Source of the DNA: Buxus sempervirens
Taxonomy: Eukaryota; Streptophyta; Magnoliopsida; Buxales; Buxaceae
Reading direction: 5' to 3'
DNA length: 64,000 nucleotides
Assembly (NCBI GenBank): GCA_947561395.2
Contig: OX387185.1
Coordinates: 17,696,366 to 17,760,365, forward strand
The notes under the pieces were generated by a model. The model was not told the DNA's origin, made no database searches, and saw only the letters and a list, made by a program, of their open reading frames with translations. Shown piece by piece: positions 1 to 11,527 of the stretch (its first letter is position 1; every line of letters starts with the position of its first letter). Both the position numbers and the translations under genes were made by a program.

Positions 1-320
1 GAAATCATTTCAATTGGGAAATGAAGAGAGGCCATCCTTCACTCTCCCCCAAGCCTGTAAATCCTTCCAAAAAACCCAAAAAAATTCTCCCCTAGTTAAA
101 CACTTTTGAGCCTGAAAATTTCTTTTCAATCCTAGTACAGGTGTTCTTACACGCCAAAAAGGGCATTCCTGGCCCCCATACAAAAAAAAAAAAGAAGAGA
201 GCAATTGCGAAGAAAATCAAGAAAAAGAATGTCAATATGAATTCCATAAGCCAGGATGTAAGCCCCAACAATAAAGGGAGCACTGTACAGACCTATAAAA
301 TCATAGCCTTCTTGGGCCAC

Positions 321-498
321 TTATCTTTCTTTCAAAACCCCGACCTAGTTTACATTTCGTCCTACCTTAAAGACCTTTCGGATCCCAAAGAAAATGATCT
401 TGAGCAAGACAGTCAAATCTGCGTTTTCGGGTAATGACGGAATTGAATTCTCTCTGAAAGGACCAGACATAGTGAAAACCCAAAAAGGGCGCTATGTG
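321..498 (+). other. Conserved non-coding block downstream of pol (A copy)
   Basis: This stretch aligns by eye with 7361-7535 in B and, on the minus strand, with 27721-27885 in D and 58141-58302 in E. Shared anchors in order are CTTTCTTTC, TTTCRTCCTA, ATGACGGAATT and GTGAAAACC. It is outside any coding frame, yet is kept between elements whose LTRs are largely unrelated. Its function is unknown. Confidence 0.7.
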
Positions 499-1020
499 CA
501 AAAAAGGGTCAGTCGTGGTTAAAAAAAAAAAAACTGGTCATACCTTGATTAGAAGCAAAAAGGGAAATGCAGCAAAAACAGAAACAGGATGGATAGTGCA
601 CTGAGTGGGGACAGCCAAGTGACCTGAAGGGCCCAGATTGGCAGATTGTGTTTGGGTCAAAGCTTCATAATGGTCTATGATGACAAGGCTAAAAATACCA
701 ATCACTCTAATCTGTGTCTGGCTTAAGGATTGACTTTTGTGATAATTGCAGGTACAAACACACACTACCACATCTGCGTTTTTCCGTAATTATTCTGCTT
801 AACTACTCTTGAGATTTCCCCAACTGTGCTGCTAACCTGTGAAGAAAGGTTTATTACCTTGATCAACAGCCATTTTTTATGATAAGTGAAAGGCTTAAAA
901 AGAAACAAACCCTGCATATCCCCGGCAGATTGAGCACTGACATTTTGCTCTTTGTATAGGTTCAAAGAAGGAAGAAGAAAGATGCAAGATGAACATGAGA
1001 AGGATACTTTGATCCTTCAT

Positions 1021-1165
1021 TCCCCAACAGAGGCTTCTTCCCTTTCATCCCCAGCAGAGCTCAAAAGAAAGAAAGTCGTCGAGATCCTCAGAGCAAAAAG
1101 AGACATCACAATAAACCCCAGGGAGTCATCTTGACAGATCATATTCCCACCAAACCCCAGTGGAT
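1021..1165 (+). repeat. Four anti-PBS (tRNA-acceptor-like) motifs in A
   Basis: Motifs of the form TCCCCAGCAGAG occur at 1021-1033, 1048-1059, 1117-1128 and 1156-1165. The copy at 1048-1059 is a perfect 12-base match to the reverse complement of the primer binding site seen in D. Related motifs occupy the same place in B and G. Confidence 0.6.
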
Positions 1166-1432
1166 ACTCATAAGTGGGAAGAGAAGCTCTAATGCCTCGA
1201 CAAGGAAAGAGTCAAGTGAAAAGAAGCAACAAGCTTTTCAAAGAAAAACAAAGCAATAATGGGCCAATTCGCCCCCTTTTATAAATTTCTATTTCCCACT
1301 TTTGTAAATAGTCCAGGCTAGAATAGGTATGTGTGGTCTTCAAGATGATGGGCAGCAGCGCAGAAGCCTCCTCCCGTTCTCTCACCGCCACTCCCAGTCC
1401 CTAACCTTGGCCTGATAACCTCTTTTTCCCTT

Positions 1433-1469
1433 CAAAAAAAAAAAAAAAAAAAAAAAAAAACAAAAAAAC
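1433..1469 (+). repeat. Poly-A simple repeat in A's 3' region
   Basis: A run of about 30 A bases broken by one C. Element G has an A-rich run at the matching place (11810-11833), so it belongs to the element and is not a retrogene tail. Confidence 0.7.
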
Positions 1470-1793
1470 TGAAGTTACTAAAAGCTTTAATGGAACAAAC
1501 AAAAAGAAAAGAACATTGTTAAGTGCCTTGCATCAACGCCGAAACAGGCTGATGAGTTCAGATTTAATCCTATATTTCTTTTTCAAAGACAGAAAACTAA
1601 GGAATAGCCCTATTCAAACCCGAAAGAGGGTATAGGGATTCCAAAATCAGGAAGTGATACCAGACATCTGACGCTTCCCTTTCATTAAAAACAATTCAGT
1701 GATTGAGCTCGTCGACCCTGTCGACAGAAATGCAAGGTGCAAAAATAAGGTTCTTTTTCTTCTTTGCCGTTCATCCCCCAAGGTGACTCCAGC

Positions 1794-1806
1794 AAAGAGG
1801 GGCAGC
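1794..1806 (+). promoter_or_regulatory. Polypurine tract of A
   Basis: AAAGAGGGGCAGC lies directly before the LTR start TGTA. The same tract precedes the LTR in G, and a related one (reversed) borders the LTR in D. It primes plus-strand DNA synthesis in this class of element. Confidence 0.85.
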
Positions 1807-2365
1807 TGTAGACACCTGATTTTTGCACCCCTAAAATGACAAAAAAAATGAAAAGTCAAACTTTTAGTCAAACCCTGAGGGGGTCAAAAAATTGACTTTT
1901 TGATTCAACATAATTTTGCCATCAAACTTTATATCATTGAAAAGAGCATTTCAACACGGTTCTAACGCAATTGAATTTGCTGGAATCGGAGCCCAAATGA
2001 AAAAGATATGAGCTGGTCAAACTTTTGGGGAGCGAAAAGTTGACTTTTTGCTCAACCCCAATTCAACTGTCAAATTTGATCCCAATGGATAGGTGGTTCC
2101 GAGCCGATTCCAACGACACTAAGTTTGCTGAAATCGGACACCGGATGAAGAAGTTAAGAGCAGTTGAAGTTTCAGAAAAACTGCCCATGTGGCAAAAAAG
2201 GCAACAAAAATGGAATAAACCAATAAAATAAATAATATAAATGTGTTTAATAATATTTTAATAAAGAGAATCACGCTTTTTTTAATAAAATAATCGAAAA
2301 ATCGAATAAGAATCTTGCAAAAAACCAAATTGAATAAAGGTTTGAAATCCAAACATTTTAAAAAC

Positions 2366-2579
2366 GTGCTGGACCGTATTTGAATTACGGGCAGGGCATG
2401 CCCGTATATCAAATACGGGCAAGATTCCAGAAGAAAACACGGGTCGCTGTACGGCGGGACACGCGTCCCGTACGGCTGATTCGCGAGATTTGCAAATGTG
2501 CGTTTTTCGCCTGTATTTGAATTACGGGCAAGGCACGCCCGTACTTGAAGTACGGGCACGGAAATTTTGCCTATAAATA
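2366..2579 (+). promoter_or_regulatory. LTR promoter of A: palindromic TACGGGC words and TATA box
   Basis: The word TACGGGC and its complement GCCCGTA recur in facing pairs (for example TACGGGCA/TGCCCGTA around 2386-2405 and again 2524-2560). A separate palindrome, CGGGACACGCGTCCCG, lies near 2456. The cluster stops just before TATAAATA (2572-2579). Confidence 0.7.
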
Positions 2580-4078
2580 GAGAGGCCACCCCCCTCATTT
2601 CAACAAGCCCTCTCCTCTGGCCTTCCCCCTTTCCCTCCTGGTGCACTCCACGGCCAAGCCCTTCCCAACCACCACCACCCTTAACCCAAACTTATTTTAA
2701 TCCCCAAATTACCCCTACCTTTCTAAACTACCCCAAAACCATGTCCAAATTCTCTTCAGTTTGGTCTTAAACCCATCCACCTTAACCAAACTCTTCCTCT
2801 TTCATCCTAACAAAATTTGGGGAGCGGAAGCGCTGCCGGAATCGTCCGAGAACCACTACATCATCAAGTCCAAGAAATAACATTTTGGTAACCTTTTCAA
2901 CATCTTCCTTTTTCAATATAAATACATGTGAATTATTTTTTTTACTGTGTTACTAACTCAGTTGCTGTTTTGAGTAACATGAGGAGATGATAATAAAGTG
3001 GGTCATTATAAAAAAGAGAGGAGGAAAGTGTCTAAAGGACACTTTAATGAACAAATTTAATGATCCACTTTATTCTTTAATATGACCTGAAGATGCATGA
3101 ATCTTTGTAAAATTTCCTCCCCTCTCTTGAATGAGGATTTTGGATTGGTTGAACAAATAAAGAAGGAGAAAAAGCACAAGAACCAAAGAACATGAGAAGA
3201 GAAGAAAAGTGGCTTTATAAGCCAAATGAAGGAAATGTGGAACCTGGAAGGAAAGTAGAAGCCCGGTGGAGGTTACCAGAAGACCCAGAAAAGCCACGGA
3301 ACTGATCCAGATTGAAATCGGCAGCAAATATGCAAACTAAATCGCGTCCGTAAACTCAGGCCGGTCCAACCTGGACCGTGTTTGATTCCCGGACAGGAGA
3401 GACCGTAGTCAATTCACGGTCAGGTTGGACCGTAGAGAAAAAACGGGCAAATGCAAAAAATGATGTAAAAGTGTAATTTCTTGGTTCGGTTAGACCTGAT
3501 CCGGTCTAAACCATTCCCTTAAACCACTTGGGCTACCTTAAGCCCATTTTTGGACTTTAGGCCTAGATAGGCCCATCAAGATCCCTTTGGGCCACTTGTG
3601 GGGGCCCACTTTTGACTGGTCCATACCAGGCTTGTTTTCAATAAACAGGCCCAAGACCACTTGACTCTTGGCGAATGGGCCAAATCCAAGCCCACTAAGC
3701 CCATGGAATTTGTAAATAAATAAGATAACCAAATGGGTTACCCAATAACCCAGCTGGGCCCTAGGCCCAATCATGGCAACCCACGGGTCTTCCAACAGGA
3801 TCCGGGTCCGACCCACTTCACTTAAATAAATAAAAAGATAAAATCAAATAAAAATGGACCCACACCTCCAACGGGCCCCGCCAGACCTAACAAGGCAGCA
3901 TGCTGGCCTAGGAAAAGGGTGAAATTGACTCAAAAAACCAGGGAGACCCGAGGGACCCGTCAAACCGACGGGGCGGACCGGGGTGTCTTTAGGACTTCCC
4001 CGGATCGTAACCGAGGACTTAGCTAGATCTCTAATAAGCCGCAGACCAGACTTAGACCCGGTTAGGGCAAAACCGTGT

Positions 4079-4108
4079 CTGCCTGCACTCTCAGGCAGTG
4101 GCGACTCC
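4079..4108 (+). other. U5 hairpin plus PBS-like decamer (A)
   Basis: Stem CTGCCTG/CAGGCAG with a 6-base loop, followed at once by TGGCGACTCC (4099-4108). The decamer starts 77 bases from the LTR end. Equivalent structures exist in B, G and F. Confidence 0.75.
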
Positions 4109-4175
4109 GAATGTCCCGAGGCACGCACCAAAGGTGCGCCCGGTGTGCGATCTAGGCCAGGTTTAGGTGCGCACA

Positions 4176-6982
4176 GACGGCTTCTCTGGTTACAACCAGA
4201 TAAGGATGGCACCTGAGGATATGGAGAAAACATCATTTATCACGCATTGGGGCACTTACTGCTACCGCGTGATGCCGTTCGGACTGAAAAATGCGGGTGC
4301 TACATATCAGCGTGCGATGATTCTGTTGTTCCACGACATGATACACAAGGAGATGGAAGTATATGTGGATGACATGATAGCAAAATCCAAGGAAGAAGAA
4401 GACCACTTGGTGAACCTTGGAAAAATGTTTGACAGACTCAGAGAGCACAAACTTCGGCTCAACCCAAACAAATGTGTATTTGGAGTCACTTCAGGAAAGT
4501 TGCTCAGATTCATAGTGGGAAAACGGGGCATTGAAGTCAACCCCGTGAAAGCAAAGGCAATTCTGGAGATGCCTCCTCCATCGACTGAAAAGGAAGTAAG
4601 AGGGTTTTTGGGCAGGTTGCAGTACACAGTCGATTCATCGCGCAAATGACTCCTGTGTGCGAGCCTATATTCAAGCTGTTGAAGAAAGATAACCCTGTGG
4701 TTTGGAATTACGACTGCCAAGTAGCGTTTGATAAGATCAAGGCCTATCTGATGAGTCCGCCGACATTGGTCCCACCTGTCCCAGGACGACTTTTGATCAT
4801 GTATCTGACAGTCTCAGAGATGGCTGTAGGATGTGTGTTAGGGCAACACGATGAGAAAGGAAGAAAAGAACAAGCAATCTACTACTTGAGCAAGAAATTT
4901 ACCAGCATTGAAGTCAGATACACAGTGATTGAGAAGACATGTTGCGCCCTGGTCTGGGCAGCCCAAAAGCTTCACCATTATTTGCTCAGTCACACCGTCC
5001 TGCTGATCTCCAATCTGGATCCGTTGAAGTATATCTTTGAGAAGCCGATCTCCACTGGTAGGGTTGCCAGGTGGCAAGTCCTTTTGTCTGAATACGACAT
5101 TGTCTACATGACTAGAAAGGCGATAAAAGGGCAAGCTGTGGCGGATCACTTGGCAGAGCATCCCCTGCCAGACTACCAACCGCTCCTGACTCACTTCCCG
5201 GACGAAGATGTGATGTGTACCGAGTCCACATAAGAGGTAGAAGAAACCAAGTGGCGGATGTTCTTTGACGGGGCAGTGAATGTAAATGGAAAAGGGATCA
5301 GAGCAGTGCTAATCTCCCCGGATGTTGTTCATCACCCGATAGCAGCGAAACTTCTGTTTGATTGCACTAGTAACATGGCCGAGTATGAAGCGTGTGTGTT
5401 AGGCCTGCGAGCGGCAATTGAGATGCGTATACAAGAGTTGAAAGTGTTCGGTGACTCAAGTCTTATTATCTATCAAGTGATGGGAGACTGGAAGACCAGA
5501 GATGTGAAGTTGGTACCATACCAAGAACTGGTCAAGGAATTGGAAGAGCAATTCGAGAGCGTGACATTCGACTACATGCCACGAGACGGGAACCGGTTTG
5601 CGGATGCACTGGCTACGCTGGCATCAATGGCCACCATCACGGATGACACTTGGGTGCAACCATTGGAGATAGAAATTCGGCGCTACCCTGTTTACTGCTT
5701 TAGTGTAGAGAAAAGCACACCCGAAGAAGAGCCTTGGCACGCGGACATTGAAAGGTACATAAGGAACATAATTCTGCCAGAAGGTGCCTCAGCTGCAGAG
5801 AAGCGAACTATCCAAAGGTTGGCAGGGCAATACTTCTACAGTGGGGGCAGACTATACCTGAAGTCATACAATGACTCCCTACTGCTATGCGTCAGAGAAG
5901 CCGAGGTGCAGAAGTTGATTGAGGAAGTCCATGGAGGGTTGTGCGGCGCACACATGAATGGGCATATGCTAGCAAGGAAGATTCTAAGGATGGGCTATTA
6001 CTGGATGACCATGGAGGCAGACTGCTACGCTCATGTCAGAAAATGCCAGTTGTGCCAGATTTATGCAGACAACATCCATGCACCGTTGAATGCGCTGTAC
6101 TCCATGACACCACCTTGGCCGTTTGCCATATGGGGAATCGACATGATAGGCCAGGTTCATCCAATGGCTTCGAACGGGCATCGATTCATCTTAGTGGCAA
6201 TTGACTATTTTACCAAGTGGGTAGAAGCCATGTCCTTCGTGGATGTAAAGAAATCTCATGTGCTCAAGTTCATTAGAAACAATATAGTCTGTCGCTACGG
6301 AATACCAGAGGCAATCATCACGGACAATGCAAAGAATCTGAACAACAAGGAAATGGAAAAGATGTGTGAAGATCTGAAGATCAGACATCTAAACTCCACG
6401 GCATACCGGCCCAAGATAAATGGAGCAGTAGAGGCCGCCAACAAGAATCTGAAGAAGATACTCGAGAAAATGGTAGTCACATATAGAGACTGGCACGAGA
6501 AGCTGCCGTATGCACTGCACGCCTACCGGACATCAATCAGAACATCGACTGGGGCAACTCCTTTCTCCTTGGTATACGGAATGGAAGCAGTCCTCCCTGT
6601 GAAAGCACAAATTCCATCACTCAAGATTCTGAAGGAAGTGGAGATTAGTGACGTCGAATGGGAAGAATCCAGATTTGACCAGTTGCAATTATTGGATGAA
6701 AAGAGGATCAAGGCTTTGTGCCATGGCCAGCTCTATCAACAGAGAATGGCGCAAGCCTACAACAAGAAAGTGAAGCCACGGCATTTCAAAGTGGGAGATC
6801 TGGTACTGAAGAGAATTTTTCCTCATCAAGAGGACAACAGAGGGAAATTCAAGCCAAACTACGAAGGGTCATTTGTAGTCCACAAGGTGCTATCTCGAGG
6901 AGCACTTATCCTACAAGAAATGGACGGGGCAATTTTTCCTGAGCCAATAAATGCAGACGCCGTCAAACTGTACTACGCCTAA
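4176..6982 (+). pseudogene. B pol: RT (3' part), RNase H, second RNase H, integrase
   Basis: The copy enters at the RT palm (DGFSGYNQ) and shows the catalytic YVDD. Next come a gypsy RNase H, then a second RNase H beginning MFFDGA with AEYEA and GDSSLI signatures, which marks the Tat lineage. Integrase follows, with an H-H-C-C zinc-binding region (near 5930-6065) and a catalytic core in which WGIDMIG, ITDNA and GAVEAA carry the D-D-E residues. The frame ends at 6982 with the family's PEPINADAVKLYYA tail. The enzyme would copy element RNA and insert the product. Lightly broken, about two breaks. The last 574-residue stretch is open. Confidence 0.9.
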
Positions 6983-7360
6983 GATCATTCTGATTGGGAA
7001 ATGAAGAGAAGCCATCTTTGACTCTCCTTTAGACTGTAAATCCTTCCAAATACCCCGAATTCTCCCCTAGTTAGACAATTTTGAGCCTTAAAATTCTTTC
7101 AACCCATTGCAAGTGTTCCACACATCAAATAGGGCATTCCTGGCAAAGCAAAAAAGGAAACAGGGCATCCTTGCCCAGAAAAAACCTCAAAAAGAAAAGA
7201 AAATACAGTAGAAAAAGAAAGAAAAAAGAAGAGAAAGAAAAAATGGGGAAATGTTTACCCAACAAAAACAAAGATGCAAATAAGCCAGGATGTAAGTCCC
7301 ACCAGCAATAAAAGTAGCACACTTTGCGAACCTGAATAAATAAGCATTTTTTTAGCCACT

Positions 7361-7535
7361 TATCCTTTCTTTCATAACCAAAACCAAGCCTACGTTTCGT
7401 CCTATCTCTAAGACCTCTCGGATCCCAAAAGGAATGATCAGGGCAAACAGTGAGTCTGCGTTCATCAGTGATGACGGAATTCGGAACCTCCTAGAAAGGC
7501 TGAACATAGCGAAAACCCGTAAAAAGGGCGTTGTG
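7361..7535 (+). other. Conserved non-coding block downstream of pol (B copy)
   Basis: Homologous to 321-498 (A) and to minus-strand blocks in D and E. Anchors visible are CTTTCTTTCATAA, TTTCGTCCTAT, GTGATGACGGAATTC and GCGAAAACC. Confidence 0.7.
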
Positions 7536-8054
7536 TGGTCAGTCACCCAAAAAAAAAAAAAAAAGAAGAAGAAGAAAAACTGGTCACATCTGGTTTGAGC
7601 AGAGCAAGAAACAGAGGAGAGCAGTGACAGTGGCAGACAGTAAATTGAGAAAATTGCACAAATCTGAGAGGTTCAGGCCGGCAGGTTGCGCTCGAGTCAA
7701 AAACTCCACAGTGGCCTGTGATGACAATGCTACGGAAAATACCAAGCACTCCAAGTCCCGTCTGACCTTGGAAAATTTCTTTGATATTGCAAACACAGGC
7801 ACACACTGACACACCTGTTTTCTCTATAATTGTTCTGCTTAACTGTTTTGAGCTCCACATTGGGCTACTAACCAGAGTTGATAATCTCTTAACCTTGGCA
7901 AAGGCCGCTTCTAGCTGTGATGGGCAAAAGGCTCAGAGCAAGAAGAGAATAAAAGAAGTGGTTTGCATTCCCCAGCTATTCCACGGCTAACATGTTGTCT
8001 TTTCCTGCCTTCACAGGCACGCCAAAAGTGGGATGACGGACGTCTTCTCCAAAA

Positions 8055-8132
8055 TCCCCAGTGGAGTTCCTTCAGTAAACGGAGAATAATACCCTCCAAA
8101 ATCCCCAGTGGAAGGCCTTCAGCAAACAAGGG
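8055..8132 (+). repeat. Two anti-PBS motifs and polypurine tract of B
   Basis: TCCCCAGTGGAGT (8055-8067) and TCCCCAGTGGA (8102-8112) sit in two ~47 bp tandem units, and the second unit ends in the purine-rich GCAAACAAGGG directly before the LTR. In B the tandem unit therefore runs into the polypurine tract. Confidence 0.6.
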
Positions 8133-8960
8133 TGTAAGCACCTTATTTTTGCACCCCTGGAATTGCTGAAAAAGAAAACCCTGGCAGAAAGTCAAACCCC
8201 GAGGGGACAAAAAATTGACTTTTTGATTAAGTGATATTTGGCCACCTTACTTTATATCATTGGATAGAGAATCCCGACAAGGTTCCAACGCAACTAAGTT
8301 TGCAGGAATCGGAGTCCGGATGAGGTTCTGCGGGCGGTCAAACTTGGGTGGAGCCAAAAGTTGACTTTCTGCTAAGATCCAATCCAGATACCTTGCTCTA
8401 TATCATTGGATAGAGAATCCCGGCACAGTTCCAATGCAACTGAGCTTGCAGGAATCGGAGTCCGAATGAGGGTTCTGCGGGTGGTCAAACTTGAGCGGAG
8501 CCAAAAGTTGACTTTCTGCTAAAATCCGATCCGGAGGCCTACCCCTAGGTCATCGGATAGAGGGCTCCGATACGATTCTAACGCAACTAAGTTTGCCCAG
8601 ATCGGAGCCCGTATGAAGAAAATGTGAGCTGACAAAATTCCCGAGCAGCAAAACTGGCAAACTGCGCACGTGGCAGAGAGCTGCACATGTGGCAAGTTGC
8701 GCAAGAAAATATCTCGGGGATCAAATCCGCAAATATCCAAATATACGAAATATCCCAGGGACTAAATCTGTAAAAATCCAAGAATATCAGATTAAATTGA
8801 AAATAACCAGGGACTAAATCTGAAAATTCGGATTTTCCGACCAAACGAGCGGCCGCATTAATGGATTTTTAATCATTTGGTCGCTTGCGCGAACGTGGCA
8901 AGTGGTATGCGCTCACCTTGAGCTGGGCGCCAAACTCTGCGGCTACCCTCTGTCTTCGTC

Positions 8961-8967
8961 TATAAAA
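8961..8967 (+). promoter_or_regulatory. TATA box of B's LTR
   Basis: TATAAAA followed by GCCGCGCG, at the position matching the TATA in A and G. Confidence 0.65.
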
Positions 8968-8994
8968 GCCGCGCGAGGATTCAGTGCAAAGGGT

Positions 8995-9183
8995 TGGGCA
9001 TTTTCTGGTTTTGGGACTTTTGGGGTTCGGAAAATTTAGTGGGAGAGTTTTGGTTGGGCATTTTCTGGTTTTGGGACTTTTGGGGTTCGGAAATTTTAGT
9101 GGGAGAGTTTTGGTTGGGGCATTTTCTGGTTTTGGGACTTTTGGGGTTCGGAAATCTTGGTGGGAGAGTTTTGGTTGGGCATT
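8995..9183 (+). repeat. Three tandem ~63 bp units just downstream of B's TATA
   Basis: Three nearly identical copies, each containing GGGCATTTTCTGGTTTTGGG and GGGAGAGTTTTGGTTGG. They lie at the likely transcript start or early R region, where they would change the leader length. Confidence 0.8.
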
Positions 9184-9756
9184 TTAAGGTGGTCTTGACC
9201 ACCATCTTCCCCAAAAGAGAAAACCAGACACCCCCCCCCCTTTCCTCTTCTTCCTTGTCAAATCCGAAAGAGCAGATCTTTCTGTGGGCGTGGAGAGGTG
9301 CTGCTCCGACAGTTGCTTGAGCTCCAAGGCCCAACACATCCTGCCGGGGGTGTTAACAAACCCAGGTAATGTTCCCGACGACATCTTGTCCAAAATAAAT
9401 AAATAAGTTCATTTCGACATCTTATTTTCCAGCATTTTTGTTCTTCACTGATGTTAGTTGTTTGATTCAAAAGGGGGAGCATGTTCCCCATGATCTCATC
9501 TCTTGTATCCCGAATAAAGCCCCCCTTTGTTCCCTTCTTCATTATCCATGTTCTGTTAATGCATGTTGTGTTAGTGTCTTGTTTGCAGGGTTATAGGTTT
9601 GCAAAGAGACTTAGGTTAGATTAATTTCCAATGGTGTTTAGAGGTCTTCTGGGGTTCTAAGGATCCCAGAGAGTGATTACAGAGCTTCAAAACCTTAAAA
9701 ATGGAGTTTAAAAATAAAACAGTGAGCATTGGGTGTCCGCCGAGTTCGCACGAAGC

Positions 9757-9890
9757 TCACGCCCACTTCACGCGAAGCTCGAGCTCTCGCGCGAAGCTCG
9801 ACCTCTCGCGCGAAGCTCGAGCTCTCGCGCGAAGCTCCTGCGCGAAGCTCATGCGAAGCTCGCGCGAGCGCTTTTTCGCGCTTCGCGGGT
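9757..9890 (+). repeat. GCGCGAAGCTC array in B's LTR
   Basis: A short word, GCGCGAAGCTC, is repeated about six times with ~21 bp spacing, separated by GAGCTCTC. It is far more CpG-rich than its surroundings. Translated frames across it are Arg/Ala/Ser-rich and look like an artefact of the repeat. Confidence 0.75.
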
Positions 9891-11050
9891 TTCCAGTCCG
9901 CCCGGCCCGCGCCGACCTCGCGCTTAGTGCCCGAGGTCGGCGCATACCCCTAAAAGCATGCCGAATTGCTATATTTTTGAAAATTTCCAAAAATTTCCGA
10001 AAATGCCCGAGGCCCGCGCCGACCTCCGCTTCGCTTCACCCACAGGGGCCCCGGGTACCTCCCCTTGGACCCAACATATTGAGCCAGTCTCTCCTTGACA
10101 AGTGTCATCTTTGTACATTTTTCTATGATTATTGCTGGATGTGAGTGCTATTTCCGAACCGAACCGGATAAATCAACAGGGTTTCCGCATCACCCGGAAA
10201 CCCAACATGTGACTTGGACTCTCGGTCCAACCTGATTTCCAGTGGGCCTTCCAACGGGGCCCACCCAGCCCAATAAACATGTATGCATGCAACTTAATCA
10301 AGGTAAGCAAAATTAACCGACTAAACCGGGCGGGCCAAACTTAAGGCGGTCCACCCGAACCAGACTCATGAAATTGATGCATGAACTGCGTGGTTTGGCC
10401 GAGACCAAGGGCAAGGGCCTACCGGGCCCACCAAAGCCCACCAACCGAACCAAGGAAGGGTGCAAATCCTAACTTCTGGTAACTTGGGCTTTCAAGCCCA
10501 GATTTGGACTACGGGCCCCAAGCCCAGGGTTCGACTCGCTGGGGCAAATTAAAAAAATAAAATCCAACAAAATTACTTGGCCACCATGTGGGCCCACCTA
10601 AGGGGCCGACAAAGCAATCCCAGCCCGCTTTGCATGGAAACCACTAAATAAAATCAATTCATTTGAACCAAGCCCAAAGGGCCTCTCAGGCTAGACCGGG
10701 GCCCACCAGGGGACACGTGGGCTCAACCAAGCCCACCGAGGAATCCGTGGGCCTTCCAACGGGGCCCGCCTAATCCGACTCACATCACTTTAACTAAAAA
10801 GATAAAATCAAGTAAAGGGACCCACACCACTCTGGCGGTCCCGACAGACTTAATTAAATTGAGTGCTGGAAATAGGAATCGGGTGAGTGAGAGACCAAAG
10901 TTGACTCAAAACCAAGGAAATCTATGCGACCCATCACTTGACGGGGTGGACTGGGGTGTCTATGGACTTCCCCAGACTGCAACCGAGAACCTACTTAGAA
11001 TCTCTAGCCGCAGACCAAGCCTCAATAGACAAACATAGGCACCCAGGTGT

Positions 11051-11082
11051 CTGCCTGCACCCCATCAGGCAGTGGCGACTCC
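11051..11082 (+). other. U5 hairpin plus PBS-like decamer (B)
   Basis: Stem CTGCCTG/CAGGCAG with an 8-base loop, then TGGCGACTCC (11073-11082), starting 77 bases from the LTR end as in A. Confidence 0.75.
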
Positions 11083-11168
11083 AAACAAATCCCGAGGCAC
11101 GCATCGTTTTGCGCGCGCCTCGTCGTGCGACCGAAATCGGGTGCACACAAAGGGACGACACCCTTACA

Positions 11169-11527
11169 TCCCCAGTAGAGTCCTCTCAAGCAATAAGAGA
11201 GTGATACCTGATGATGTAGACTTCTCAAGCCTCGCCCAGTCTGAAGAGGCCGGCTTTGCGAAGAAGAGCGGAAAGAAGACAAAATAAGCTAGCATCAATC
11301 CTTAGTAGAGTCTCTCGCACTCAACAAGAGCTTGGACGAACGTGAAGAACTCGCACCCAAGCGGAAGGAAAAGGCTTTACAAAGAAATAATGCCAGCGTG
11401 AGGAATCCCCACTTATCCCCAGCGGAGCATCCTTCCCCAGGGAACTCCCACACTTTTCAGAAACAAGGCTCGACCCGAAAGAAGAGGGAATAAGGAAAAG
11501 ATTTCTGCCTAATCCCCAGCAATAGTC
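11169..11527 (+). repeat. Four anti-PBS motifs in G
   Basis: TCCCCAGTAGAGTC (11169-11182), a weaker copy (11299-11312), TCCCCAGCGGAG (11416-11427) and TCCCCAGCAATAGTC (from 11513). The first matches 13 of 14 bases of the complement of D's PBS. Confidence 0.6.

Larger units (their letters stand above)
1..4175 (+). mobile_element. Element A: 3' part of a Tat-lineage Ty3/gypsy element, LTR family X
   Basis: The first bases match the sequence that follows pol in element B (around 6990), so the window opens just after A's pol gene. Parts seen are a post-pol non-coding region (1-1806), a polypurine tract (1794-1806) and the 3' LTR (1807-4175). The LTR begins TGTAGACACC and ends GTGCGCACA. Its right end abuts the middle of another RT gene, so A is inserted in B and its 5' half lies outside the window. 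Age cannot be estimated with one LTR. Small open frames here show no known domain and I do not call them genes. Confidence 0.85.
1807..4175 (+). repeat. 3' LTR of element A (2369 bp)
   Basis: Bounded by TG...CA and preceded by a polypurine tract. The 5' quarter holds two copies of a ~130 bp unit recognised by GGAATCGGA..CCGGATGA, also seen in B and G. A TATA box lies at 2572. The part downstream of the TATA is dense in GGCCCA/TGGGCC words (3525-3800). The 3' end holds a hairpin and a PBS-like decamer. Confidence 0.85.
6983..8132 (+). other. Post-pol non-coding region of B
   Basis: Matches the start of the window (A) over much of its length. It holds a conserved block (7361-7535), an A-rich run (7548-7580), two anti-PBS motifs and a polypurine-like tract ending at 8132. 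No coding frame with a recognisable domain; unlike D and E there is no antisense gene pair. Confidence 0.75.
4176..11149 (+). mobile_element. Element B: Tat-lineage element, 3' two-thirds, LTR family X
   Basis: B starts in the window inside its RT gene, where A interrupts it, and runs through pol (to 6982), a post-pol region (6983-8132) and a 3' LTR (8133-11149). After the LTR the sequence continues as the 3' non-coding part of element G, so B is inserted in G. It looks broken, with a few breaks in pol, beyond the interruption by A. Only one LTR is visible, so no age is given. Confidence 0.85.
8133..11149 (+). repeat. 3' LTR of element B (3017 bp)
   Basis: Starts TGTAAGCACC and ends GGTGCACACA, matching A and G at both ends. 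The U3 start carries three copies of the ~130 bp unit (GGAATCGGAG..CGGATGA) between about 8240 and 8620, against two in A and G. TATA box at 8961. Two inserted arrays (8995-9183, 9757-9890) help explain the greater length. The 10200-10800 part is rich in GGCCCA words. Confidence 0.85.

Noticed and set aside
4099-4175. Reading the LTR as ending at the hairpin, with TGGCGACTCC as the true PBS
   Set aside because: Four independent insertions (A, B, G, F) all break exactly at the later GCGCACA or GTGCACACA end, and D has the decamer both inside its LTR and again just after the LTR end.
9701-10144. Overlapping Arg/Ala-rich frames as a coding gene
   Set aside because: They arise in several frames at once from the GCGCGAAGCTC array within an LTR.
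11513-11527. A tRNA gene fragment behind the TCCCCAGCAATAGTC motifs
   Set aside because: Only the acceptor-like end is present; no T-arm, anticodon arm or pol III boxes are seen nearby.
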